A DNA stretch of 13,207 nucleotides from Desulfonema limicola (GTDB lineage: Bacteria > Desulfobacterota > Desulfobacteria > Desulfobacterales > DYRC01), in assembly GCA_020718925.1 (NCBI GenBank), contig DYRC01000089.1, positions 1 to 13,207 of the forward strand, written 5' to 3'. A model generated the notes under the pieces. That model had not been told where the DNA came from. It searched no databases and was given only the letters and a program-made list of their open reading frames with translations. The first letter of the stretch is position 1; every line of letters starts with the position of its first letter. A program made the position numbers and the translations under genes. Positions 1-7,967 of this stretch are shown in pieces.

Positions 1-1
1 C

Positions 2-2098
2 GTAAAAGATCAGGCTCAGGCTGATGTTTCGGGTCTTGAAACCGGAACAACGTATTATGTTCTGATTGCTGCCGATGACGGTAACGTAAATCGCAGCCGA
101 AGCAGATACGGTACTGTAAAGACATTTTCAAAGCCTGTTATTGTGAACAGTGCTGCACAGTTCAGCAAAGATTCGGATCTGGGTCTTCAGAATACCGCAC
201 AGAACGGAACAACATACAGTTTTGCAAATACAGCAGGCGCTACTCCTCCGCAGCCCGGAAGTATCCTGTTCACCAAAGTCGGAGAAAATACCCTGCTGCG
301 GAAAGTAACTTCGGTGAATACCTCATCCGCAAGTATTGACGTTCAGACTGAAGACGCCGCATTGTCCGAAGTGCTGAGTCAGGGAACTGTCAATACCAAA
401 CTCACGCTTTTCGATACAAATCAGGCGTCTCAGCAGTCAACCGTTCTTACTCAGAGGTCAGTCCGCTCGGACGGAAGCCGGCAGACTGTGATGCGCTGGA
501 AAGATGATCTGCTGACTGCCGAGCATACGGATAATGCCGGAACAGCAGATGATACAAGCGTCTATCCCGGCTCCGGCGATAATGAATATAATATCCGCGT
601 CAAACGGGATGGGGAAGAAGTGCAAGTCAAAGCCGTTGTCGCTTTCACGCCGGAACTTGCAACTGACATCAGTTGGGTACCCGGCGGACCGTACGGTATA
701 ACCATAACCGGCGCGGAAATAAAGGCAAAAGGCACAATCAACGTTGAATTTGATGCGTCTCACAAATTCAGCGCAAGCAAAAGCTTTGAAAAAGAAGTTG
801 ATTTTCCGCTGTTCAAAAGAACGTACAAAAGCAGGTATCTGCTCGGCGGCGTTCCGGTCTGGCAGAAAGTAACTTTCACCCTCAAAGCCGTCATCAGCGC
901 GAATGCTTCAACCTCGGTAGAGACAAATTACGATGCCAAAGCTTCAGCCGCGCTTGAATTCGGCACAAAGTATGATCCGGCTTCAGGTCAGTGGGTTGCC
1001 ATTCCTCTTTCTACGAGTTTTGAAAAATCCTTAATCATTACCGCAAATGCACAGGGGAATGTCAGCGGACGGATAAGGCTGATTCCGAATATTGAGGTGA
1101 AATTTTACGATGTTGCAGTCGGAAATCTTTCTGTTGAGCCGATTACAGATGCTGCTATCGGGGCTGAACTTATCGAAAAAGTTGATCTTATTGGAAGCTG
1201 GGGCTATTCGAAAATGCAGTTCACGCAGATGGATATGTATCTTCAGGCAGAAGCTTATGTGAGCGCATCACTGGATATTTTCATCAAAAAAATCATTCTG
1301 TTGGATAAGACCAAGGTCTATACCTCTCCGCAATGGTTTATTTTCAGTCTGCCGAAACTTTCACTCGCATCATCGCAAAGCACCGTATCTGTCAATGAGG
1401 CAGTAACCCTGACCGCTACTGTTGCAGACGGAGCAAACAACCCGTTTAATGACAGTACGATAAAATGGCAGGTCTATCCTTCAGACAAAGGAACGCTCAC
1501 TCCGAAAGGAAGAACGGCTACTTTTGTGCCTAGTGCGGAAGGAACTTATACGATTTTCTTCTCAGGATACGGGGCTTTGGGAGAAGTAGGGAGACAATTC
1601 GCATCGTTGTCTATATCAGTCTCAGATCCGTCAAGCTTATCGTGTACTTATTATTGTGGTATGACGGATTATTATACTGGAAGTTGTATAGGGTATTCTG
1701 AAACTTGCTATATAAATGGTTTTGTTCATTTGTATAGGAGAACATATTATCCCAGTGGCAATATCATGGAAGAGTTGCTTTATGAGAAAGGTGTTTCAAA
1801 ACAGGTTCGTTTTTGGGGGGAAGATGGGAAATTTTCAGGCTTATGGATACCTTATGAGCCATCATGGAAACAATGGGGGTGGGGGGACGTGTGTGGTAGC
1901 GTTGCCCGATCGTATAAGTATAGGCAGTATTATACTGATGAAGTAAACATTTACTGCATTGGTAACCTTGACGGCGGCTGTTTTGCTCAAGATTGCAAGA
2001 TTGTTTGTAACACGCCTTGTTATATACCTGATCCTCCGACAGTAAACAAAGCGCCATTGCCGCCTGCAAATAAAAGCTTGTGGACGGATTGGAAATAG
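2..2098 (+). CDS. Large exported beta-sandwich protein, C-terminal part with Cys-rich MORN-like tail (5' truncated)
   Basis: The frame is open from base 2, so the N-terminus lies outside the window; a GTG at 143 is internal. 698 residues are visible. Residues 1-40 look like the end of a fibronectin type III domain (GLETGTTYYVLIAADDG). Residues about 190-445 are a beta-rich region I do not recognise (LIPNIEVKFYDVAVGNLSVEP). Residues 448-542 resemble a bacterial Ig-like or PKD-like domain (VSVNEAVTLTATVADG, then EGTYTIFFSG). The tail from residue 548 contains ten cysteines, whereas the preceding 547 visible residues contain none. The tail also has a MORN_2-like stretch (YYPSGNIMEELLYEKG) and is more AT-rich than the rest. 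No membrane segment or sorting motif is seen at the C-terminus. Cell-surface or secreted location is inferred from the domains and the paired-cysteine potential. Function is unknown; adhesion or surface display is the usual role of such architectures. Confidence 0.85.
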   Translation, partial: VKDQAQADVSGLETGTTYYVLIAADDGNVNRSRSRYGTVKTFSKPVIVNSAAQFSKDSDLGLQNTAQNGTTYSFANTAGATPPQPGSILFTKVGENTLLRKVTSVNTSSASIDVQTEDAALSEVLSQGTVNTKLTLFDTNQASQQSTVLTQRSVRSDGSRQTVMRWKDDLLTAEHTDNAGTADDTSVYPGSGDNEYNIRVKRDGEEVQVKAVVAFTPELATDISWVPGGPYGITITGAEIKAKGTINVEFDASHKFSASKSFEKEVDFPLFKRTYKSRYLLGGVPVWQKVTFTLKAVISANASTSVETNYDAKASAALEFGTKYDPASGQWVAIPLSTSFEKSLIITANAQGNVSGRIRLIPNIEVKFYDVAVGNLSVEPITDAAIGAELIEKVDLIGSWGYSKMQFTQMDMYLQAEAYVSASLDIFIKKIILLDKTKVYTSPQWFIFSLPKLSLASSQSTVSVNEAVTLTATVADGANNPFNDSTIKWQVYPSDKGTLTPKGRTATFVPSAEGTYTIFFSGYGALGEVGRQFASLSISVSDPSSLSCTYYCGMTDYYTGSCIGYSETCYINGFVHLYRRTYYPSGNIMEELLYEKGVSKQVRFWGEDGKFSGLWIPYEPSWKQWGWGDVCGSVARSYKYRQYYTDEVNIYCIGNLDGGCFAQDCKIVCNTPCYIPDPPTVNKAPLPPANKSLWTDWK

Positions 2099-2106
2099 AA
2101 TTTATG

Positions 2107-2169
2107 GCTGCCCGAACCCTGATTTTAAGAAAAATTTCCGTAATCATGGAATCCTGTGAATCGGGCAGC
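2107..2169. repeat. 63-bp element with perfect 9-bp inverted ends
   Basis: GCTGCCCGA at 2107-2115 is the exact reverse complement of TCGGGCAGC at 2161-2169. The 45 bp between is AT-rich and carries ATTTT/AAAAT complementarity and the 13-mer AATCCTGTGAATC (2150-2162). The element starts 9 bp after the stop codon of the upstream gene. It could be a REP- or MITE-like element, or a transcript 3'-end hairpin. There is no T-run after it, so classic termination is unlikely. Confidence 0.5.
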
Positions 2170-2258
2170 GTATAAGTGAAATGCGTGTCAGAAGGCTGGC
2201 GATTCTGTTGCAGCCGATTCTGACGCTTGAACATTATGATAGACAACGAAAGGAACGT

Positions 2259-2651
2259 ATGCCTACTGATCACGATCTCTATCTTGCTCTTCGAGATAAG
2301 TGGGTTCATGAAGACGATCTGCTTGATCAGAGGATCAGTTGGCTGCTTCTTAGCCAAACGCTCCTCTTTGCTGCGTATGGTGTGTTTATGCAGGTTACCA
2401 AAGATTCACCATATGCCAGAAAGGCAGGACAGCTTCTCATGTGGATACCATGGTTCGGTATTGCGCTAATCTGCATCATCTTCATCGCAATCATCGCAGC
2501 TATCTCAGCTCAGTATCAAGTTAATACTGAAGGAAGTAGGCAAGGCTACAAGGTCAATGTCGGAGGCGGTCTGACTTGGTTGGGATATATTCCGCCGATT
2601 GCACTGCCTGTTTTGTTTATTGTAGCATGGTTAATAGCGATAGCTGTCTAA
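2259..2651 (+). CDS. Small integral membrane protein, three predicted helices, unknown function
   Basis: The start at ATG 2259 is chosen because AAAGGA (2249-2254) sits four bases upstream and the N-terminus then reads as a soluble helix. An in-frame start at 2181 would add 26 residues of arginine-rich sequence without a good ribosome site. The protein is 130 aa. It begins with an acidic amphipathic segment (residues 10-27, LRDKWVHEDDLLDQR), followed by hydrophobic stretches at about 28-46, 63-84 and 108-130. The 'HEDxLxxQRxxWLLxSQxLLFAAY' pattern is familiar from uncharacterised small bacterial membrane proteins, but I can attach no function. It lies 160 bp downstream of the Cys-rich-tailed surface protein on the same strand, so the two may be cotranscribed. 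An accessory or immunity-like role for that protein is speculation. Confidence 0.75.
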   Translation: MPTDHDLYLALRDKWVHEDDLLDQRISWLLLSQTLLFAAYGVFMQVTKDSPYARKAGQLLMWIPWFGIALICIIFIAIIAAISAQYQVNTEGSRQGYKVNVGGGLTWLGYIPPIALPVLFIVAWLIAIAV

Positions 2652-2661
2652 CCCTCTGTTG

Positions 2662-2680
2662 CAGTTGACTTACGCAACTG
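2662..2680. terminator. Weak hairpin downstream of the small membrane protein
   Basis: CAGTTG at 2662-2667 pairs with CAACTG at 2675-2680 around a 7-nt loop, 11 bases after the stop codon of the small membrane protein. The stem is only 6 bp and no T-run follows, so it is a poor intrinsic terminator. The stronger GC-rich hairpin about 170 bp further on may do this job. Confidence 0.2.
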
Positions 2681-2831
2681 AACTCGTTGTTATCCTTCCC
2701 GAACAATTCCGATGTCCGATTCCGCGCTCTCCGACAAACTGCCCGAACGCCCACGCCTTCTCAGACTCATTTATAATCATCAGAGATCATTGTTTTTCAG
2801 ACAATTTCTTAACTTAATATCATTGAGTCCG

Positions 2832-2886
2832 CCCCCACCCTAAAATCCCCCTTCCCTTTTAGGGAAGGGGGGCAGGGGGGTTAGGT
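2832..2886 (-). repeat. GC-rich hairpin repeat, copy 1
   Basis: CCCCCTTCCCT (2847-2857) and AGGGAAGGGGG (2861-2871) form a perfect 11-bp stem with a 3-nt loop. Flanking C-runs (2832-2836) and G-runs (2875-2880) could extend the fold. On the minus strand the repeat begins CCTAACCCCCCTG, like the copy at 11493, and supplies the TAA stop of the leftward sensor gene. It separates two convergent genes and could stop or stabilise transcripts from both sides. Confidence 0.8.
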
Positions 2887-3789
2887 TTGCTTTCTCATCA
2901 GCCGTTCCATAGCCGACTTGATGCTCATTCTCAGGCGCTCCAGCACATCTGCCAGTTGACCGATTTCATCTTCCGCGTCAGATTCGATTTTTTCATCCAC
3001 ATTTCCATCTGCCAGATCAGAGGCGATGCGGGTAAATTCTCTCAGCGGCGTTAATGCCCTGTTAATCAGTAAAAAGATTGACAGCGTGGATATGAGAATT
3101 ACCGCAAGCATAATGGCAATCAGAGAAATCGCATGATCCTGTTTGACTTCCTCTATGACTTTGGGAGACATCCCGATTCTGAATCCGCCCCAGTGCTTGC
3201 CTTTCACATAAATCGGCGAGGAAATATCCCATAAGGTTTCGCCGGTATCGCGTTTATAAATCTGCTGAAATCCTTCGGTCTGATTTTTGGCAGCAGCTAT
3301 GCCTACCGGATCATTGAATTTGCGCTTGGTCCGGTTGCCGGAAAGGTCTTTTTGCTTATCACCGCTCGGCGTATGCTGAAACGGGGTGTTATGCGTGGGC
3401 AGATAGCCGTTCACATCCACCGCAACGGCAAAAATAATGCTTTTGTCTTTTAAAAATTCATCTTCAAGGGAAAGAATAGCCTTATCCAAATAGGAATCGT
3501 ATTTGGTGTGATATTTAGGCGGCTCAAAACCGGGAATTTCCACATATTTCGTATCCAACGCATCGGACACCGAAAACACGCCGTTGTCAACGGCTTCTTC
3601 AAGGATTCTCCCGATGCTTTTCGCGCCGACCAGCGACTCCATTTTTCCTTTTGCCAGAAACTGCTCTTCCAAACTCCGACCCTGCTGATTAATCAGATAC
3701 GCCGCTCCTGCCGCAATCACGATTGACAGAAGGGTGTTCACCAGGATAGCGATTCTTACGCCGATTCGCTGTCTGATCAGTTTAATCAT
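2881..3789 (-). CDS. Membrane sensor with Cache-like periplasmic domain and terminal HAMP, no output domain
   Basis: The start at ATG 3789 is preceded by AAAGGGGGAAC at good spacing. An upstream in-frame ATG at 3906 would add 39 residues and overlap the divergent gene's start, so it is rejected. The protein has 302 residues. TM1 is at 10-34. A periplasmic region at about 35-218 has Cache-like features (AVAVDVNGYLPTHN at 121-134, NRTKRKFNDPVG at 152-163, SSPIYVKGKHWGGFRIG at 190-206). TM2 is at 219-243. A HAMP domain at 245-296 carries the conserved DEIGQL (274-279). The chain ends six residues after HAMP, with no methyl-accepting, kinase or cyclase module. Such proteins presumably signal through a partner or sense a ligand for another receptor; the ligand is not evident. 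The stop codon lies inside the GC-rich repeat, so a longer ancestral C-terminus cannot be excluded. Confidence 0.88.
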   Translation of the reverse strand: MIKLIRQRIGVRIAILVNTLLSIVIAAGAAYLINQQGRSLEEQFLAKGKMESLVGAKSIGRILEEAVDNGVFSVSDALDTKYVEIPGFEPPKYHTKYDSYLDKAILSLEDEFLKDKSIIFAVAVDVNGYLPTHNTPFQHTPSGDKQKDLSGNRTKRKFNDPVGIAAAKNQTEGFQQIYKRDTGETLWDISSPIYVKGKHWGGFRIGMSPKVIEEVKQDHAISLIAIMLAVILISTLSIFLLINRALTPLREFTRIASDLADGNVDEKIESDAEDEIGQLADVLERLRMSIKSAMERLMRKQT

Positions 3790-3825
3790 ATTGTTCCCCC
3801 TTTGTGAGAAAATAAATTTATGAAC

Positions 3826-3855
3826 TTGACCGAAATATGATATATAATTATCACA
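3826..3855. promoter_or_regulatory. Putative overlapping divergent promoters
   Basis: The 109-bp gap between the divergent start codons is AT-rich around 3832-3855. Rightward, TTGACC (3826-3831) is followed after 17 bp by TATCAC (3849-3854). An alternative -10, TATAAT (3843-3848), lacks a good -35. Leftward, the minus strand reads TGTGATAAT (3855-3847), an extended -10 shape with no clear -35. The overlap would link expression of the sensor and the large membrane protein. This is pattern matching only. Confidence 0.3.
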
Positions 3856-3898
3856 CTTTTCTGAAAGAGGGAAATATAAAGAGACAGGAGAAATCAAA

Positions 3899-6800
3899 AT
3901 GTTCACGATTCGGATGAAAATTCTTTTGACAATATTCCTGAGCCTGATGATTGCGATGTCGGCATCTGCGGAAAATAAAGCGATTCCGCCTCAGTTGGAA
4001 ACTTGGAAATCATGGGTGCTGAACGGACTTGACGAGCAGCTTTGTCCTACAACATATAATAACGGCGGTCTGTATCGCTGTAATTGGTCCTCCCGCCTGA
4101 AATTATCGGCAGTGCCGAAACAGGGAACTTTCGAGCAGCAATGGCTGATCCTTGCCAAAGGCTGGGTTGCGCTCCCCGGTTCTGCGGAGATATGGCCCCT
4201 GCAGGTGAAAGTCAACGGAGAAGACACGCCGGTGATGAGCCGCAATAACACGCCCTCAATATATCTTCATCCCGGAGAATACCGCATAACCGGCGTATTT
4301 GAATGGAATGATATTCCGGAAATGATGCGGATTCCGCCGTCTGTCGGTCTGGTGAGCCTTTCTATCAACGGACGTATCGCAGATTCTCCGGTTTTGGATA
4401 AACAAGGGCAGTTATGGCTGCAAAAGCGATCTCAATCTGCAAAACAGGAAGATGTGCAGGAAGTGGCTGTTTATCGCCTGATCACGGATCAGATTCCGAT
4501 GGAAATCACCACGCATCTGCAACTCAATATTTCAGGGCAGGCGCGGGAAATCAGACTGAGCGGCGTTCTGTTGAAAGGCTCTGTTCCCATGCGGCTTGAA
4601 AGCCCGCTCCCAGTCAGGCTGGGGCATGGCGATTTGCAGATTCAGGCACGCCCCGGTCAGTGGAATATCCGAATTACTGCCCGTCTTGAAGAACCGGCTG
4701 CCAAGATCGGTCCGGTCAGCGCGGTGTTCGGGGATGAAATCTGGTCGTTCAAATCTCAGAATCATCTCAGAATGGTTGAAATCGAAGGCGTAACGCCGAT
4801 TGAGCCTAAGCAGACCGACAACCCTTCGGATTGGAAGGAATTTCCTGCCTATGTCGTCAAAGCAGATTCAACGCTTCAGTTCAAGGAACTTCGGCGGGGC
4901 GATCCTGATCCCGCGCCGGATCGCCTGAATTTACAGCGCACATTCTGGCTTGATTTTGACGGACACGGCTTCACCATTCAGGATAAAATTTCCGGAACCA
5001 TGAGCCGCCAATGGTATCTGGCAATGAACCAGCCCGGACTTTTGGGGCGGGTATCTGTTGACGGCGCGGATCAGTTGATTACGATGTATGGCAATGATAA
5101 AAAAGCAGGTGTGCAGTTGCGCCGGGGACAGCTTGATTTGATGGCAGATTCCCGCTTTGAAGCCTCTTTCCGCAGCATTCCGGCAGTGGGATGGGATCAT
5201 GATTTTCAGTCGTTATCCGGCAGACTGAACCTGCCGCCGGGCTGGCGTCTTCTTGCCGCACAGGGCGCGGATCATGTGCCGGGAACATGGTTTCAGCGAT
5301 GGACGCTTCTGGATTTTTTTATGGTGCTGATTATCGGGCTGGGCGCGTCAAAACTCAGGGATAAGCGATGGGGAATTTTAGCCCTGATTACCATGATACT
5401 GATTTATCACGAAAACGGCGCGCCCCGCTTTGTATGGCTCAATATCTTAGCCGCGCTCGGTCTTTTGAAAGTTCTGCCGGATGGATGGGCAAGAAAGTTA
5501 GTTCGCTTGTGGGGAATAGTGGCAGTCATTGTGCTGCTGGTACTTTCCATCCCCTTTATGGTTCATCAGATTCGTTGGGGAATTTATCCGCAATTGGAAA
5601 ATATTGATCGTTTTCCGATGGGTTTTGTGGGCATGAAAAAGGCGGTGAAAAGCGATGCGCCGTCTGTTGAACGGGGATATAGTTTAAAGCAGGAAGCCAT
5701 GAAACCCGCCGCGCCGATGCAGAACCAGATGCAGGATAATCGTTATCAGCGCAAACAGGCAATTTTTGCCAATGACCCCAATGCGTTAATCCAGACAGGA
5801 CCCGGTCTGCCCGAATGGCATTGGCGAGAAATTGATTTGAAATGGAACGGACCTGTGGATAAGGCTCAGGATCTCAGGTTATGGCTGCTTTCGCCGGCAA
5901 TAAACCTGATTCTTGCCTTCATCCGGGTATGTCTGTTGGCATTGCTGATTTACGGCATACTCAATATCCGATACTGGCGTGAGACCTTCAATCAGAAAAT
6001 GTCCGTTGCCGCAGTGATGCTCTTTTTTATTTTTTACTTTCCACTTTTCACTTTCCACTTCTCACGGGCTTCAGCCCAAGACTATCCGCCTCCGGAAATT
6101 TTGGAAGAACTTCAGCAGCGGCTTTTGGAAAAACCGGATTGCCTGCCCAATTGCGCGGATTGCAGTGCAATGGAATTAACCGTATCGCCGGAAAGTGTGC
6201 AGCTTATTCTTAAAATTCATGCGGCTGCGGAAACCGCGATTCCTCTGCCCGGAAATTCGGAATCATGGGTTCCCGAACAGGTGTTTATCAATCAGATTCC
6301 GGCAAAAGGGCTTTCCAAAGATAGCGAAGGCGGATTGTGGATGCTGATTCCCAAAGGCGTTCATCAGGTTTCACTGATCGGGCGCACAGGAAATAAAAAT
6401 GAAATTCAGATTCCCTTGCCGTTAAAGCCTAAGCAGGCAAAGGTAACGGCTCAGGGCTGGGATATTCAGGGCGTTCACCCGGACGGAAAAACAGAAAGCT
6501 CTGTGCAGATGACCCGCCTGCAAAAAAGCGAGCAAAATAAGTCTGATACGAGCAGCATTGTATTTCCGCCCTTTCTTCATGTCGAACGGGTGCTACATCT
6601 GGGGCTGACATGGCAGGTATCCACGATGATTACCCGACTGACGCCGATAGGAACGCCGGTGGTCATCTCTGTTCCGCTGATTGAGGGCGAATCTGTTACT
6701 ACGCCCGGCATTCGGGTTGAAAAAAATCAGGCATTGCTGAACATGGATTCCAAAACTGCCGAAGTCGGCTGGACATCCACGCTTAAAATGGCAACGGAAA

Positions 6801-7927
6801 TCCGATTGCAATCCTCCGCATCTGTGCCTTGGACAGAGACATGGATATTGGATGCAAGTCCGATTTGGCATTGCGATCTGTCGGGAATTGCGGTGATTCA
6901 TCATCAGGATAATGAAGGGCATTGGCGTCCTACATGGAAACCCTGGTCCGGCGAACAGATCAGTATTAAAATTTCACAGCCCCAGGCAATTGCCGGGCAG
7001 TTGACGACCATTGATTCCGCGCAACTGACACTGATTCCCGGAGAGCGGTTTGATAAAGCTGATTTAAGCTTACAATTGCGAACCAGCCGGGGATCCCAGC
7101 ACGATATTCTGCTGCCGGAAACCGCCGTGCTGCAACTTGTTAAAATCAATGATAAAAGTCAACCTATCCGCCAGGAAGGGCGAAAAGTGGTGATTCCCTT
7201 GCAGCCCGGCAATCAGAAGATTCATCTGGAATGGCATCAGCCCGGCGAATCTCCTTTTCGGGTTAAAGCGCCGGTTGTACACATCGGCGATCAGGCGGTG
7301 AACGCCAAAGTTACCATTCAGATGCCGCGGAATCGCTGGATTTTATGGGCATCGGGACCGGTGCTGGGTCCGGCGGTGCTGTTTTGGAGCTATCTGTTTG
7401 TGGTCATTATTGCTGCTTTCGGACTGGGAAAAATCAGCCTCACGCCGTTGAAAACGCATCAGTGGCTATTGCTCAGTCTGGGGCTTACTCAGGTGCATCC
7501 GATGGTGGCATTGATGATTGTCGGATGGTTCTTAGCCTTGGGATTGAGAAAACAGAACGTGCCGCCGGATCAGTGGTTCAAATTCAACGGCACTCAGTTG
7601 GTGCTGGCAGGCTGGACATTGGCGGCGATGATCGGGTTTTATATTGCCATTGAAGCCGGATTGCTGGGCATTCCTCAGATGCAGATTTCAGGACACGGGT
7701 CTTCAGATTATCACTTGTACTGGATTCAGGATAGGATTAAAGGTGTTATGCCTCAGCCTGTTGTATTTTCGCTGCCGCTGCTGGTGTATCGCTGTCTGAT
7801 GCTGATTTGGGCATTGTGGCTGGCAATGTCGCTGCTGCAATGGCTGAAATGGGGTTGGTCGTGTTTCAGTGAGGGAAAAATCTGGAGAAAGAGAATATCT
7901 GCCAAAAAAGAGCAGATGCAGGCGTGA
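3899..7927 (+). CDS. Giant exported multi-pass membrane protein with two homologous halves, unknown function
   Basis: The start at ATG 3899 has GGAG eight bases upstream (3887-3890). The chain is 1342 aa. A signal peptide spans residues 1-24, with likely cleavage after ASA. Half one has a beta-rich extracytoplasmic region from about 25 to 465, then hydrophobic segments at about 469-560 and 667-689. Half two begins with a signal-like hydrophobic segment (702-726, ending ASAQ) and a second beta-rich region (about 727-1140), and ends with a bundle of hydrophobic segments (about 1146-1177, 1187-1217, 1231-1259, 1286-1318). Both halves open with close cysteines (C49/C61; CLPNCADC near 743-750). 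Both then show an LPG-x(3-4)-W-P motif (92-100 and again near 778-787), followed by a 'proline/glycine turn plus beta strand' pattern, suggesting internal duplication. I recognise the type as a large uncharacterised proteobacterial envelope protein, without a named function. It is divergent from the Cache-HAMP sensor. A heptanucleotide tandem repeat lies in frame at the junction. Confidence 0.85.
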   Translation: MFTIRMKILLTIFLSLMIAMSASAENKAIPPQLETWKSWVLNGLDEQLCPTTYNNGGLYRCNWSSRLKLSAVPKQGTFEQQWLILAKGWVALPGSAEIWPLQVKVNGEDTPVMSRNNTPSIYLHPGEYRITGVFEWNDIPEMMRIPPSVGLVSLSINGRIADSPVLDKQGQLWLQKRSQSAKQEDVQEVAVYRLITDQIPMEITTHLQLNISGQAREIRLSGVLLKGSVPMRLESPLPVRLGHGDLQIQARPGQWNIRITARLEEPAAKIGPVSAVFGDEIWSFKSQNHLRMVEIEGVTPIEPKQTDNPSDWKEFPAYVVKADSTLQFKELRRGDPDPAPDRLNLQRTFWLDFDGHGFTIQDKISGTMSRQWYLAMNQPGLLGRVSVDGADQLITMYGNDKKAGVQLRRGQLDLMADSRFEASFRSIPAVGWDHDFQSLSGRLNLPPGWRLLAAQGADHVPGTWFQRWTLLDFFMVLIIGLGASKLRDKRWGILALITMILIYHENGAPRFVWLNILAALGLLKVLPDGWARKLVRLWGIVAVIVLLVLSIPFMVHQIRWGIYPQLENIDRFPMGFVGMKKAVKSDAPSVERGYSLKQEAMKPAAPMQNQMQDNRYQRKQAIFANDPNALIQTGPGLPEWHWREIDLKWNGPVDKAQDLRLWLLSPAINLILAFIRVCLLALLIYGILNIRYWRETFNQKMSVAAVMLFFIFYFPLFTFHFSRASAQDYPPPEILEELQQRLLEKPDCLPNCADCSAMELTVSPESVQLILKIHAAAETAIPLPGNSESWVPEQVFINQIPAKGLSKDSEGGLWMLIPKGVHQVSLIGRTGNKNEIQIPLPLKPKQAKVTAQGWDIQGVHPDGKTESSVQMTRLQKSEQNKSDTSSIVFPPFLHVERVLHLGLTWQVSTMITRLTPIGTPVVISVPLIEGESVTTPGIRVEKNQALLNMDSKTAEVGWTSTLKMATEIRLQSSASVPWTETWILDASPIWHCDLSGIAVIHHQDNEGHWRPTWKPWSGEQISIKISQPQAIAGQLTTIDSAQLTLIPGERFDKADLSLQLRTSRGSQHDILLPETAVLQLVKINDKSQPIRQEGRKVVIPLQPGNQKIHLEWHQPGESPFRVKAPVVHIGDQAVNAKVTIQMPRNRWILWASGPVLGPAVLFWSYLFVVIIAAFGLGKISLTPLKTHQWLLLSLGLTQVHPMVALMIVGWFLALGLRKQNVPPDQWFKFNGTQLVLAGWTLAAMIGFYIAIEAGLLGIPQMQISGHGSSDYHLYWIQDRIKGVMPQPVVFSLPLLVYRCLMLIWALWLAMSLLQWLKWGWSCFSEGKIWRKRISAKKEQMQA
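6037..6064 (+). repeat. Heptanucleotide tandem repeat, four units, inside the coding sequence
   Basis: Four consecutive 7-mers occur without gaps: CTTTCCA (6037-6043), CTTTTCA (6044-6050), CTTTCCA (6051-6057) and CTTCTCA (6058-6064). They encode part of the signal-like hydrophobic segment YFPLFTFHFS. A small palindrome, GGGCTTCAGCCC (6066-6077), follows one base later. Because seven is not a multiple of three, loss or gain of a unit would shift the frame of the second half of the large membrane protein. Confidence 0.8.
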
Positions 7928-7967
7928 AATGTATTTTTAAATCTTGTGAACCGTATTCAGACATCTT

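Noticed and set aside
143..2098. GTG at 143 as the start of the first gene
   Set aside because: The same frame is open upstream to base 2 and encodes a recognisable fibronectin-III-like segment, so the gene continues beyond the window.
1764..2357. 197-residue minus-strand ORF
   Set aside because: It runs antisense through the Cys-rich tail and small membrane gene, has no family features and reads like a shadow of the plus-strand codons.
6066..6077. GGGCTTCAGCCC palindrome as a terminator
   Set aside because: It lies inside a long conserved-looking coding frame, has a 5-bp stem and no T-run.
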